DNA from: Zantedeschia hybrid cultivar
Taxonomy: Eukaryota > Streptophyta > Magnoliopsida > Alismatales > Araceae
Length of the DNA: 64,000 nucleotides
Assembly: GCA_030544215.1 (NCBI GenBank)
Contig: JARZZO010000011.1
Span: 916,001-980,000, forward strand
Direction of reading: 5' to 3'
Shown in pieces: positions 24,101 through 34,034 of this stretch (the stretch's first letter is position 1; each line of letters opens with the position of its first letter). The position numbers were made by a program, and so were the translations under genes. The notes beneath the pieces were generated by a model. It saw nothing but the letters and a program-made list of their open reading frames with translations, had not been told where the DNA came from and did no database searches.

Positions 24101-24519
24101 CCACTTCGGGACACTTGTTCATCTTTAGTGGTACTGCTGTTTCTTGGAGTAGTAAGAAATAAGGGTGTATTGCAAAATACACACAGGAAGTTGAGTATGT
24201 TACATGTAGTATGGCTACTACTCATGCAGTCTGGATAAGACGACTTTTGACATATTTAAATCTCAACTTGATAGAAGAACCAATTGAGATTTACTGTGAT
24301 AATCAGGTGGCAATTAGCTTGATTAACAGTTGAGCGAATAGCTCTAGAGGAAAACACATAGAAATTCAATATCATTATATACGTGATATTGTTCAAAAAG
24401 GAAAAATTAAGGTGACTTATATTCCCACCAGTGATATGATTGTAGATCCGTTGACAAAAAATATACCGGTAGAAAATTTTGTCAAACATGTAAGTTTAAT
24501 GGGATTTGGGAATATATAA
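21113..24519 (+). pseudogene. pol: pol of the copia element: protease, integrase, reverse transcriptase, RNase H; many stops
   Basis: Protease active site DSGATCHV at about 21,440. The pre-integrase HFRLGH segment is near 21,857, then CX2C (CEHC) near 21,950. Integrase has HSDICGP, RIDRGGEY and NSVAERKNK, giving D, D, E. Reverse transcriptase motifs begin near 22,970, with FQIDVKTAFLNGELE at about 23,300 and catalytic YVDD at about 23,557. RNase H shows GYSDADFGED near 24,055 and ends with LTKNIPVENF before the stop at 24,517. At least a dozen codons are stops, mostly TGA/TAG/TAA where Trp, Gln or Arg is usual. A frameshift lies near 23,085-23,100 at an A-run. Domain order is secure; no function remains. 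Confidence 0.92.
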
Positions 24520-24649
24520 GTTGAGAAATTTTCTTTACAAAATTGAAAATATATTTCACATATGGTGAGAATGTGTCAGAACATTAATACATCTCACGGA
24601 TAGTGGGAGTGTATTAAGAACTATTTGGTCTTGATGGTCAAGTGAAAGA

Positions 24650-24939
24650 TGTTAGACCGAGATGGCCATCAACTCCACAAGGATAGGAGTTTATCCTTAT
24701 GTCTGTTGCAGGGAGATAACTACAGGAGACTTGGTCTCCCACGTTCCCTAAAATAAGGAGGCGGTTACCATGGGAGCGGAGGTGGCTAACGGAAGATGAT
24801 GCCTCTATTAATAGGAGGGCTCTCCGCCCTCCAAGAAATATACATGCAACAAGTGTGAGAAACAGAGAGATTACCCTTGAAGATCTCTTTGGTTAGCCAT
24901 CGGAGCTCCCCCCAATCCTTCTCCGTTTTTTCTCCTACA
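24650..24939 (+). repeat. 3' LTR of the copia element
   Basis: 290 bp, TGTTAG to CTACA, preceded by the purine-rich AAGTGAAAGA and followed by the CCCTC target duplication. Confidence 0.95.
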
Positions 24940-24944
24940 CCCTC

Positions 24945-25631
24945 AACATAACCTAACTCATTCAAAGTCGGGTTCAAAGACCCCCCCAACTCTAATCCAA
25001 ACCATTCCTAACTTGATCGATTTAACCTAATCCGCTCATTAGGTTGGTCCGTTCATAGTCGAGTTGACCCACCTAAAGTTACAGTCTGACCTAAAACCAT
25101 AGACTTGTTTCATATGCAATTAAGCAGAAAAAACAAAGACTTTAGATTTATGCATCTTCCCATATATTATATATATGCAATTCTACACAAATTTAAGAGG
25201 AAGAAGATAAGATCATGCATTCGGGCGCTATACATGTGTAATCTAGATGACAGGACTATTAAAAAGGAAAGGAAAGAGGGAGGAATGTACGATTTGGAAA
25301 CTAGATCCCTTGTGCCCCACTGTATTTTTAGACACATGAGAGGAGACGTGATGGGGTATGGCCCCATCACTTCAGTGTCAAATGATCTATTCACGCTCAG
25401 AGGTGCAGAGAGAAAGGTGCATAAAATCCCATTTCTATGATTTGGTGGGTAATTGTCATTTTATCATATAGAATTGAACTCAAGTTTAGACTGTTGAAAG
25501 ATAGGACTAACATTTGCCATGAGATTTTCATATTAATGACAACTTTTTAGACATAACGTGCTGATGTGTTTTGTTTAACTTGGTAATCCAACATATGGAT
25601 CCAATTTAGAGGGCAACGTGGTACACACATA
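24945..25631. other. Intergenic AT-rich DNA
   Basis: No gene or RNA seen. Contains degenerate GGTT/AACC-rich text shared by many plant intergenic repeats (for example around 24,945-25,080). Confidence 0.5.
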
Positions 25632-27029
25632 TAGGGCTGCAAAACGGTCGGATACGGATAGGATCCGATCCGGATCCGAGTGAGACCTGGATCACATTTT
25701 CGGATCTATGTCCGGATCCGAATTGAAAGTATTTGAATATGGATATCCGGATCCGAATCCAAACTCACTTTTACGGATCCGGATCTGCCTTTAATCATGC
25801 TTCAAATCGCTACAATTAGGCCAAAAATACAAGTTCGAATGCCCTAAAGGTTTCACATTCTGTTACGCATATATCCAGATCTGTTTAATATATGCCCATA
25901 GATAAAGATAAATCTTAAAACCGGTTAGAATGGGCCTAGGCCCAAAACTCAATCGGGCTCTAACGGTTTTACATAATTTTTCAAGGTATATATGCAGACA
26001 TGATAAATAAACAATTGTACAATGTATATTTGCAAACCGTATAATGGGTTTAAGAAAAACTTGACCGGCTCATATCTCGTCAAAAAAGGAGCTCAAAAAA
26101 AGTTAAGGTTGTAATTATAAGGGGCCTGCTCCATTGGTTCCTCCTCCCACGATAAAGAAGCCAAAAAAAAAAAGCGTACAAGACAACTTAAAAACAACAG
26201 GGGCATTCATATAAATTATAGACTATTAAGGTTGGTATTAAAAATAACTTCATCTTCTTCCCAGTTCCCACGATCAAGAGGTTTCTGTCAAAACCTAGAG
26301 AACGGCGGCGGGATGGGAAGGGCCCGCGGTGGCCACAGCCAACACGCCAGCGCCGCTGCATCCAGTCCGCGGCCAAGACGCCAGCCCCTGCAGTGCACGG
26401 CTGTCGCCGGAGCAGCAGAGGCAGCTCCCCCACTCTGCACGGCGCCAGCCAGCGCCGTAAGGGGCGGACCCCCTGCACTGCGCGACGGCCGCCGGAGCAC
26501 CAGGGGCAGCTCCTCCACTATTCACGGCAACGTCAGGGGCAGCTCCTCCACTATTCACCGCACCGTCAGGGGCAGCTCCTCCACATCCGAATCCCTTTCT
26601 CCGTTTCCCATCAAAAATATCAAAACCGGGGATCTCCTTTCCGCCGGTTCCAAAACCAGCAATTCCAAAAAAGGATCCAACCATTCGGGCGTCTCACCCC
26701 AATCCAAACGACCCCTAAAAATGGGAACAACAGATGAGAAGACGAAACAGGTAGAGCAGATGCCATACCAGAGAGCGAATAGTTGTACTCGGGGGACGCG
26801 AAGAGCACGCTGTCGGGATGGAGGAGGCAATGGCTCGGAGGAAGGGATGGCTGAAGCGGAGGAGGAAGACGTGATTTCTTCGGGTATCACATGTCGATAG
26901 CCGACGGACGTCCACTTTCCCCGTGGATCCGTTTCATCCCATCCGGGCATATGAGAGGATCCGCTATCCGCATAATCATCACCTGGTCGGGCCGAATTCG
27001 GTTAGATCCGGGCCCAATTTGCACCCCTA
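25632..27029. mobile_element. Non-autonomous hAT-like DNA transposon
   Basis: Left end TAGGGCTGCAAAACGGTCGG; right end, read on the minus strand, TAGGGGTGCAAATTGGGCCC. Both fit hAT-like TAGGGNTG ends. Flanks CACACATA and CACACACG match at six of eight positions, consistent with an old 8-bp duplication. The similarity runs inwards: GGATAGGATCC-type repeats near the left end recur inverted near 26,950-26,975. No transposase is recognisable. The middle (26,270-26,900) is GC-rich and partly tandemly repeated. Confidence 0.68.
26501..26586 (+). repeat. 33-bp tandem repeat, three copies, inside the hAT-like element
   Basis: CAGGGGCAGCTCCTCCAC recurs at 26,501, 26,534 and 26,567, a strict 33-bp period. 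Confidence 0.85.
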
Positions 27030-27404
27030 CACACACGGAGACGATCTCGTCAAACAGGCAGGCGGGGTCCTTGTAGGTGGGAGACTCCCATCCCATGCAT
27101 GGAATTAACTCTCCCTTCTTTTGTGCTTCGGAGTCGATCTAATTAAACAACTCCTTACAAATTTGGGTCAAAAACTCAACAGGGTTGACTTTGACGCCAA
27201 CTCAAGACCAACAGTAAGACAGAGAATTCAAACCTTGAGCGGTCAGCCTTTGTTTTACGCACCAGTGGTCAACGTTTGCGTCTTTCTCATTTGATAAATT
27301 CACAAAATTATGAATTGAATTCATGTGTGGGCTAGTCTTCACCTACATCTTTCATAGACGCGTTATTATATTAACCTCAAAAGCTCAAATTAATCTATCC
27401 CACT
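27030..27404. other. Intergenic DNA, nothing recognised
   Basis: About 375 bp between two hAT-like elements. No gene or RNA signal. Confidence 0.5.
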
Positions 27405-28114
27405 TAGGAGTGTCGATCGAGTAGGTCAGTATGTGGTCCAGTCCGACTTAGTCCATATTAAAATAAATTGGGTTGGCTCAAGTTATATAATTTGAATTAG
27501 ACTAAATTTAAATTGACATTAATTAAATTTGGGTTGACCTAGACTAAAAACGGGTTGGCCCAATTTAAACTATCAACTTCTACAATAATTCATATACAAA
27601 GTAAAATGCTTCTAACAAATCATTTATAAATAAGGCTAGTCCAATCCAATCCAACTCAACTCACTCACAATTTCAACTATCGACTTCTACAATAATTCAT
27701 ATAAAAAGTAAAATATTTCTAACAAATTATTTATAAATAGGGTTAGCCCAATCCAACTCAACTGATCACTTAAGATTATGTCGTTAAAAATCCAAGCTAA
27801 CAATTATATTTTAATCGACTCATATAAACTAATTTCAGCAATAGCAACGGTGAGTCCGAGTCGATCCACAGAGAAATAAGATTTTAATTTTGAAAGTCTT
27901 GTAATTCTTAGTTATCTAAAAACATGTGAGAATTTGAGTGACCTAATTAATTGCCTATTTAAACTATGACCCAATTAACTAACGTACCTAAAAATGTAAT
28001 TACGTAAACTAAACGAATCCCTTTTCTTTAAAAATTAAACACAACCACATATAGAAAATACGCACAACTTAAAAAGACCTAACAAAAACACTACTATTTA
28101 ATTATTTGTAAACC

Positions 28115-29258
28115 TGATGTAGACTGGATCTATCACGACCGGATCCCGCAAACGGGGATCCGAAACAAGGAGGATCCGGAGCCGGTCCGGATCGAACGGT
28201 GACGAGGGGACCCGACGGGGATCCACAACAGGGCGAAGCCGAGGCTATTTCGGAATGAAGAGGATCCGCCCGCGGGGGGTGCGATCTGCCGCCGGAGCTG
28301 CTCTTGGATAGTGAGCCGCTGCTCCTTCGGTCGGACGAAGGCGCGGCGCGAGCAGGAGCTCCTGTCGGCGGAGCGGTCGACGAGCGTCGGAGCAGAAGCC
28401 GGAAAGTCCGAGATCGGACGGGGGGACGGCTCGCTCTCCGACGAGGGGGTCCGAAGGCACCTTCAGCGCGAGGCCGAGCCTCCTGGCGCGGGGCGACCGA
28501 CGGGATTGCCCTCGGACGGCGAGTCCGAAGGCTACTTCAGCGCGGGACCGAGTCTCCTGGCTTGGGGCAGCCGGCGTTCGGCGTCGAGACCGGGGAGAGG
28601 AGTCCGAGGTCGGCGGCCGAGACCGACTCGGAGAGGTCGGCGATGATTCGAACCGAGCCCCTGCAGGAGGGAAAGAAGAAGAAGAACCAGTCAGCAGGAG
28701 TCCCGGGCGTCAGCCCTGGGGAACCCCCTCCGACGGTCAAGTTAGCTTCTGAAGAAGATTCGATTCAGGAAGCAAGAAGAAATAGCTAGAACACTATTCG
28801 GACAGTAGTCCTTTAAGGGGTTTCGGAAGCTTAGGGGGGGCATCCGTTTTTCACCCCACCCCCTTGGCCACAACTAGCAGGATACTTATAGCGGAGGGTA
28901 GCGGATGGTTAACGGTGGCAGCCGATATAAGACTAAAAGGAGGCTTACTGACAAACCACCATAGCGTCTGATCCGCCACCGGAGTGGGCCGGATTCGGCT
29001 ACCGGGCCGAAGGGGGTTGGGCCGCTGACGGGCCGAAGCCTGCTGGGCTCTGGGCCGCCGTGCTGTTCCCGGGCCGTAGGCTAGTGGGCCGCTGACGGGC
29101 TGAAGCCTGCTGGGCCGGGAGCGACGGGGCCGCTTATGGGCCGAGGGCTGCTGGGCCGCTAACGGGCCGAAGGCCGCCGGAGGGCCTAATAATGCTATTG
29201 TTGGGCTGAATGGGGTTTGGGCCTGCTTCAATGGGCCGAATCGGATTCTGCCGCATCA
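28115..29258 (-). repeat. 3' LTR of the young gypsy element
   Basis: 1,144 bp; ends TGATGTAG and CGCATCA on the plus strand. Same length as the other LTR and, by reading both through, eight differences, all C/T or A/G. Confidence 0.97.
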
Positions 29259-29273
29259 CATAGCCCCCCACTC
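29259..29273 (-). other. Polypurine tract
   Basis: The minus strand reads GAGTGGGGGGCTATG directly before the 3' LTR. Confidence 0.8.
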
Positions 29274-29876
29274 TTGTCTTCCTCAGTTCTGAGATGGCAA
29301 GAGTATAGCCTGAAACTGCCAGAAAAGAAAGAAAATCACAGCAGGCGTCTTCCTGGGAGTCGTATTCCCCCTTCTTCTGGAAGAGGAGGCCCTCGGTCGG
29401 CCGAGAGCCGTGCGGTCGCTTTGTCCTTGCTCAGAGGGTCGGCGAAGGCTGAGGGCTGAGAAGCCGAAGGATCGGTACCTCTGACCCGTGTCAGGCCTCA
29501 TTAAATGGACGGGACGGCGCGTCGCCTCGCGAGGAAGCACGGGACACGCGTCGCGCATCCAGCCGCTCTGGAGAAAACACAAACGGATCCCGACCGCCCG
29601 TGGGTCGCGGATCGCCCCGGCTCTCTGCCCGAGGCTCCGCTCGGATTGCCGCCGCTCCCTTTGTCGCCTGCGGATCGGGACGCGTGGCGGGCATCCGAGT
29701 GGTTAGCCGAAGGGTCGGAGTGCTGTCAGCCGCTGATCGCTCTTGCCTCAAGTCCCGGAGCCGGTCCGCCATCATTGCCGAAGGATGGCACACGTGGCGG
29801 GCATCCGGAAGGAGCGACGGGACGAGCGGGACGATCTCGGCCGCAGGCTTCGGCGGGAGGCGTATCGACCGGGCTC

Positions 29877-29884
29877 TATAAATA
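29877..29884 (+). promoter_or_regulatory. TATA box of the antisense gene in the young gypsy element
   Basis: TATAAATA on the plus strand, 51 bp upstream of the ATG at 29,928, giving an expected short 5' UTR of about 20 nt. Confidence 0.75.
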
Positions 29885-29927
29885 CAGGCCCTCTGCGGGG
29901 CACTGTCCCTCTTCTTGCTTTGCAGCA

Positions 29928-31361
29928 ATGGCCCAGCTCGATGCCCTCCTCGATCAGCTATCGGATCAGCGCGTTTCGCGCCGGGCGCCGGCCCCGCAGG
30001 CGGTGAGCAGGCCTGTCCGAGGTACCGGGGGTCCGAGGACAAGAGGCGGGGGCCTCGGGACTGCGGCCTCCGCCGAGGGTCGTGCAGTCGCCGCTGCTCT
30101 TGAGAGGGAGCAGAAGACTAAGTTTGCCTCTCGGGGAGGCGGCCGAGCGTCGAAGCGCCCCCGGGTAGAGGAGGCCGAGGGAGAGGTGGAAGCTCAGCTA
30201 ATCAGGAGGAGCGCCGGGGCCCGAAGGGCTGCAAGGTTGGCGTCTCCTGAGATGCCGAGGGGTGACTCCCCTCCGGCCGTATCGGCAGGAGCCGATGGAG
30301 GAGATGCCGAACCGTGGGCGCAGCTCGAGCGGCGGCACCCCGCATCGGGGGAGAGCATGGAGGACCCGCAGACGTGCCTTCGTCTGCTCAACAGCCTCAC
30401 TCTCCCTTCAATCTTCGAGGAGCTGAAGGCCCACTCCATCACCGATCTGACGGAGATGAGTGCCCGTCTGTCGGTTCAGGTGAGCACCCCGAAAGTGTTT
30501 CAGCTCATCTTCAGCTACTTCTTCTGATTCTACTGGCCCTCATCTGCCCTCGATCCGCAGGCTTCGATGACGAGCCGTGTCCTGATGCATCGTCAGGAGC
30601 TGCTCCAGCGTAAGCTTCTGGAAGCCGAGGTGGATCCGGTTGGTTCGGGGGAAGGCACTTCGGCGGCTCCTCGCATCGAGCCCCTAGTTGAGGAGCTCGT
30701 GACTGCGAGTGCCCGAGCGCGGAAGCAGCTGGAGGAGAGGGCAGCAGAGGCCCGTGCCGCCGCCGAGGCCAAGAAGAAGGCCGAGAGCGATCTTGCGGCG
30801 GTCGAGTCCGAACTCCGGACTTTCAAAGCCCAGACCCAGGACAGGGAGGCTCGGCGAGCTTCGGAGAAGCGCCGCCTCGTCGAGGAGGTGTCGACCTTGA
30901 AGCGGGAACTGGGAAAGGCAGCGGAGTCGGCCGTGGCCAACTACAAGGCCGGGAACGACTATGCCCGGGAGATCTTCCAAGCCCAGCTGCAGGCTTCTTC
31001 CGCGGTTTTTGACCTCGGACTAGCAGTCGCCCAGAGGGCCTGCCCGAGCGTCGATCTGACCGGGGAAGCCATGCCAAAGGGCGAGGAAGCCCGGGAGCTT
31101 TTATCCTGGTGGGAGGAGCTCGTGGCGGAGAGGGCCCCGCCTCCAGCTGATGCCGAGGAGGCCGGTGTCGAGGAGGCCGAGGCCGAAGAGGCCGATGCCG
31201 AAGAGGCCGATGCTGAAGAGGCCAATGCCGAAGAGGCTGCTGCTGAAGATGCCCTTGCTGAAGGCGCCGCTCCTGAAGCGGTGCAGGTCGTCGATTCTCC
31301 CTCTCCTTCTCCTGACCGAAACGTCGTCGAGGTGGAGGAGGAGGGGGTTGTCGAGGACTGA
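29928..31361 (+). CDS. Antisense gene of the young gypsy element: coiled-coil protein of unknown function, two exons
   Basis: Lies opposite to gag-pol between integrase and the 3' LTR. Exon 1 is 29,928-30,479 (184 codons, ending at phase 0). The intron is 30,480-30,560 (81 bp, GTGAGC...CGCAG). Exon 2 is 30,561-31,361. The product is about 450 residues. It has an N-terminal MAQLDALLDQLSDQ segment, a basic cluster (SKRPRVEE) that could be a nuclear signal, and a predicted coiled coil rich in Glu/Ala/Lys/Arg (LEERAAEARAAAEAKKKAE). A helical AREIFQAQLQASSAVF region follows, then an acidic Glu/Ala repeat tail. No stop interrupts the spliced frame. It belongs to the antisense genes known in Retand-type elements, but I recognise no domain with a known reaction. 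The start is chosen because it follows the TATA box; the frame itself is open further upstream from 29,505. Confidence 0.78.
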
Positions 31362-31607
31362 TACGAGGGTTCCCCTCGGTTTTCTTTTTGCTTTACTTTT
31401 GTAAGCTCTTGGCCAGGCGTACGGCTGAGCTTTGTACCTCCTTTTGCTTTAGAAAATGGAAGGAAGGTTTTCGGCTTTACCTGGCTGTCCCCTGTTTGAC
31501 TTGGGTAGATCTGTCTCCTGTTTTTTGGCCATATTCCGCGAAGCCGAGATCCGTCGTAGGTTTGGACAGGCCGTTGGTAGAATATCGCCTGGAGAATAAT
31601 ATGCTGC

Positions 31608-32190
31608 GCCTTGATCCGGATTGCATGGCCGAAGCCATTCGTCGGATCAAAAAGGGCTTACGGGCTTCAAGAGAATCATGCCGCTCCCGGTACGGTTTGC
31701 ATGGCCGAAGCCACTCCCGATACGGTTTACACGGACTTATAGAAAACCATGCCGTGTCCTGATCCGGATTACATGGCCGAAGCCATTCGTCGGATCGAAG
31801 GATTCACGGACTTTTAAGAGAACCACGCCGCTCCCGGTACGGTTTGCATGGCCGAAGCCACTCCCGATACGGTTTACACAGACTTAGAGAAGACCATGCC
31901 GTGTCCTGATCCGGATTACATGGCCGGAGCCATTCGTCGGATCGAAGGATTCACGGACTTTTAAGAGAACCACGCCGCTCCCGGTACGGTTTGCATGGCC
32001 GAAGCCACTCCCGATACGGTTTACACGGACTTATAGAAAACCATGCCGTGTCCTGATCCGGATTACATGGCCGGAGCCATTCGTCGGATCGAAGGATTCA
32101 CGGACTTTAAGAGAACCACGCCGCTCCCGGTACGGTTTGCATGGCCGAAGCCACTCCCGATACGGTTTATACGGACTTATAGAAGACCAT
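31608..32190 (-). repeat. 147-bp tandem array, about four copies
   Basis: The unit starts at TCCTGATCCGGATTACATGG; copies begin at about 31,608, 31,757, 31,904 and 32,051, spaced 149, 147 and 147 bp. Each unit holds two related halves built on CATGGCCGAAGCCA. It lies between the integrase stop and the antisense gene's 3' end, so both transcripts may run into it. Confidence 0.9.
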
Positions 32191-32261
32191 AACAAGTTTT
32201 TCTGAAAGAAAGCGAGTTCCTTTATTTATAGCCTCCGGCCAAAAGCCTGGGGAGAGTTGAC

Positions 32262-34022
32262 TTACATGTAATAACGCCGAAGGCGCTCCACATTCCATGT
32301 GCGAGGAAGGGGTTGGCCCGAAAGGGTTTCCAACCGGTAAGCTCCTCGTCTGATTACCTCCCTGACCCGGTAGGGCCCCTCCCAGTTGGGGGCAAGCTTC
32401 CCCGAGGCTTCGGCTGGCTCGGAAGCATGGGCATTCCTTAACACGAGATTCCCCACTTCAAAGCTCCGGGGCTTTACTCGAGTGTTATGGTACTTGGCCA
32501 TTCGTTGCTGATAAGCCGCCAGTCGAATACGAGCTTTATCTCGGACCTCCTCAATGAGGTCCAAGTGGTCTTTCAGACCTTCCTCATTGGCTTCCGTATT
32601 ATAGGCAATGACTCTGGGAGAAGGGAGGCCGATCTCTATGGGAATGACGGCCTCTACCCCATAGGCCATGCGGAAGGGAGTTTCGCCGGTGGGGGTTCGG
32701 CTCGTCGTCCGATAGGCCCACAGGACACTCGGCAGTTCTTCCACCCATCGGCCCTTAGCTTCGCCGAGTCGGGTTTTCAATCCCTGTAAAAGGCTTCGGT
32801 TAGTGACTTCGGCTTGGCCGTTCGCTTGAGGATGCGCTACCGAAGTAAACTTGTGGAGTATGCCGAAGCTGGCGCAGTTATCACCGAACCGTCGGCTATC
32901 GAACTGCTTTCCGCTGTCTGAGATGATGGCTCGAGGGACGCCGAACCGGCAAATGATGGACTTCCACACGAAGTTCCAAGCATTGTTGTCGGTTATTGAG
33001 GCGAGGAGTTCGGCTTCGACCCATTTGGTGAAGTAGTCGACTGCCACGATGAGGAATTTCCTTTGGCCGGTGGCGACGGGAAAAGGTCCCAGGATGTCGA
33101 CTCCCCATTGGGCGAAAGGCCAGGGATCATATAATGGGGTCAGAAGGGTGGCTGCCTGATGAATGAGGGAGCTAAACCTCTGGCACTGGTCACAGCGCCG
33201 GACGAGGGCTAAAGCGTCCTCTCGAAGCGTGGGCCACCAGTAGCCTTGCCTTAGGAGCTTGTGAGCCAGGGCCCTTCCTCCCGCATGCGCCCCGCACACC
33301 CCTTCGTGGACTTCCCTTATGGCGTAGTCGGCCTCGGCCGGGCCGAGGCACCGCAGCAAAGGTCGGCCAAATGATTTCTTGTACAACACCCCGTCCAAAA
33401 GGAGAAAGTGGGATGAGCGCTGCCGGATGCGCTTTGCCTCCCTAGGATCTGGAGGGACTTCTCCTTGGAGAAGGAAAGCGATGAGGGGAGTCATCCATGT
33501 CTCGGCTTCTGCTTCAGCAATCTGCATGGCTTCGGTTTCGCCGAGGCTGGGTTCGGCGAGCTCCTCGACGAGGATCATCCGGCCTCCGCCCCCGTCTTGG
33601 GTTGACGCCAGCCGGGAAAGGGCATCGGCCCGGGTATTCTCGGCTCTCGGGATCCTCACGATTTCACAAGAATCGAATTGAGCGAGGATCTTGCGAGTTA
33701 CCTGGAGATAAGACGCCATCACTGCGTCCCGAGCCTCATACTCCCCGGAGACGTGGCCGGTGATTAACTGGGAATCGCTGAAGGCTTTTAAGTTCCGGGC
33801 GCCGAGTTTCTTCGCGGCTTGGAGGCCGGAAATGAGGGCTTCATACTCGGCGGCGTTGTTAGTCGCAGGAAAGGAGAAACGCAGGGCGTACTCCGTCACG
33901 ACTCCTTCGGGTGATGCCAGGATCCATCCGGCGCCACTGCCCGTGGAGCACGCGGAGCCGTCCACGAAGAGTCGCCATTCGTCCGGTGGTGCCGGTGCTG
34001 AAAGAGCCTCGGCTTCGGCCAC
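32262..34022 (-). CDS. pol: Second RNase H plus integrase of the young gypsy element
   Basis: Same frame as the upstream gag-RT part, separated by a single TAG. The coordinate given (34,022) is where the open stretch after the TAG can first initiate; the natural protein is probably the continuation of the larger polyprotein. Residues about 14-140 form the archaeal-type RNase H (FVDGSACS, NNAAEYEAL, FSDSQLI). The integrase zinc domain is at about 239-280 (two His, then CDQC). The core has WGVDILGP, SDSGKQFDS and NGQAEVTNRS, giving D about 309, D about 369 and E about 405. The C-terminus has NWEGPYRV. Copies of this family usually have N rather than S after the second catalytic D, a small oddity. 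No other break is visible. Confidence 0.93.
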   Translation of the reverse strand: MAEAEALSAPAPPDEWRLFVDGSACSTGSGAGWILASPEGVVTEYALRFSFPATNNAAEYEALISGLQAAKKLGARNLKAFSDSQLITGHVSGEYEARDAVMASYLQVTRKILAQFDSCEIVRIPRAENTRADALSRLASTQDGGGGRMILVEELAEPSLGETEAMQIAEAEAETWMTPLIAFLLQGEVPPDPREAKRIRQRSSHFLLLDGVLYKKSFGRPLLRCLGPAEADYAIREVHEGVCGAHAGGRALAHKLLRQGYWWPTLREDALALVRRCDQCQRFSSLIHQAATLLTPLYDPWPFAQWGVDILGPFPVATGQRKFLIVAVDYFTKWVEAELLASITDNNAWNFVWKSIICRFGVPRAIISDSGKQFDSRRFGDNCASFGILHKFTSVAHPQANGQAEVTNRSLLQGLKTRLGEAKGRWVEELPSVLWAYRTTSRTPTGETPFRMAYGVEAVIPIEIGLPSPRVIAYNTEANEEGLKDHLDLIEEVRDKARIRLAAYQQRMAKYHNTRVKPRSFEVGNLVLRNAHASEPAEASGKLAPNWEGPYRVREVIRRGAYRLETLSGQPLPRTWNVERLRRYYM

Positions 34023-34034
34023 CTCGGGTTCTGG

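Larger units (their letters stand above)
18491..24939 (+). mobile_element. Ty1/copia LTR retrotransposon, decayed
   Basis: Complete structure: 5' LTR, initiator-Met primer-binding site, gag, protease, integrase, reverse transcriptase, RNase H, 3' LTR. Integrase before reverse transcriptase defines Ty1/copia. LTRs start TGTTAG and end CTACA. Target duplication CCCTC is exact (18,486-18,490 and 24,940-24,944). The coding frame has more than a dozen premature stops and at least one frameshift, so it cannot move by itself. Confidence 0.96.

Noticed and set aside
28304..29231. Open frames inside the LTRs of the young gypsy element
   Set aside because: Identical frames occur in both LTRs because the sequence is duplicated; no coding pattern.
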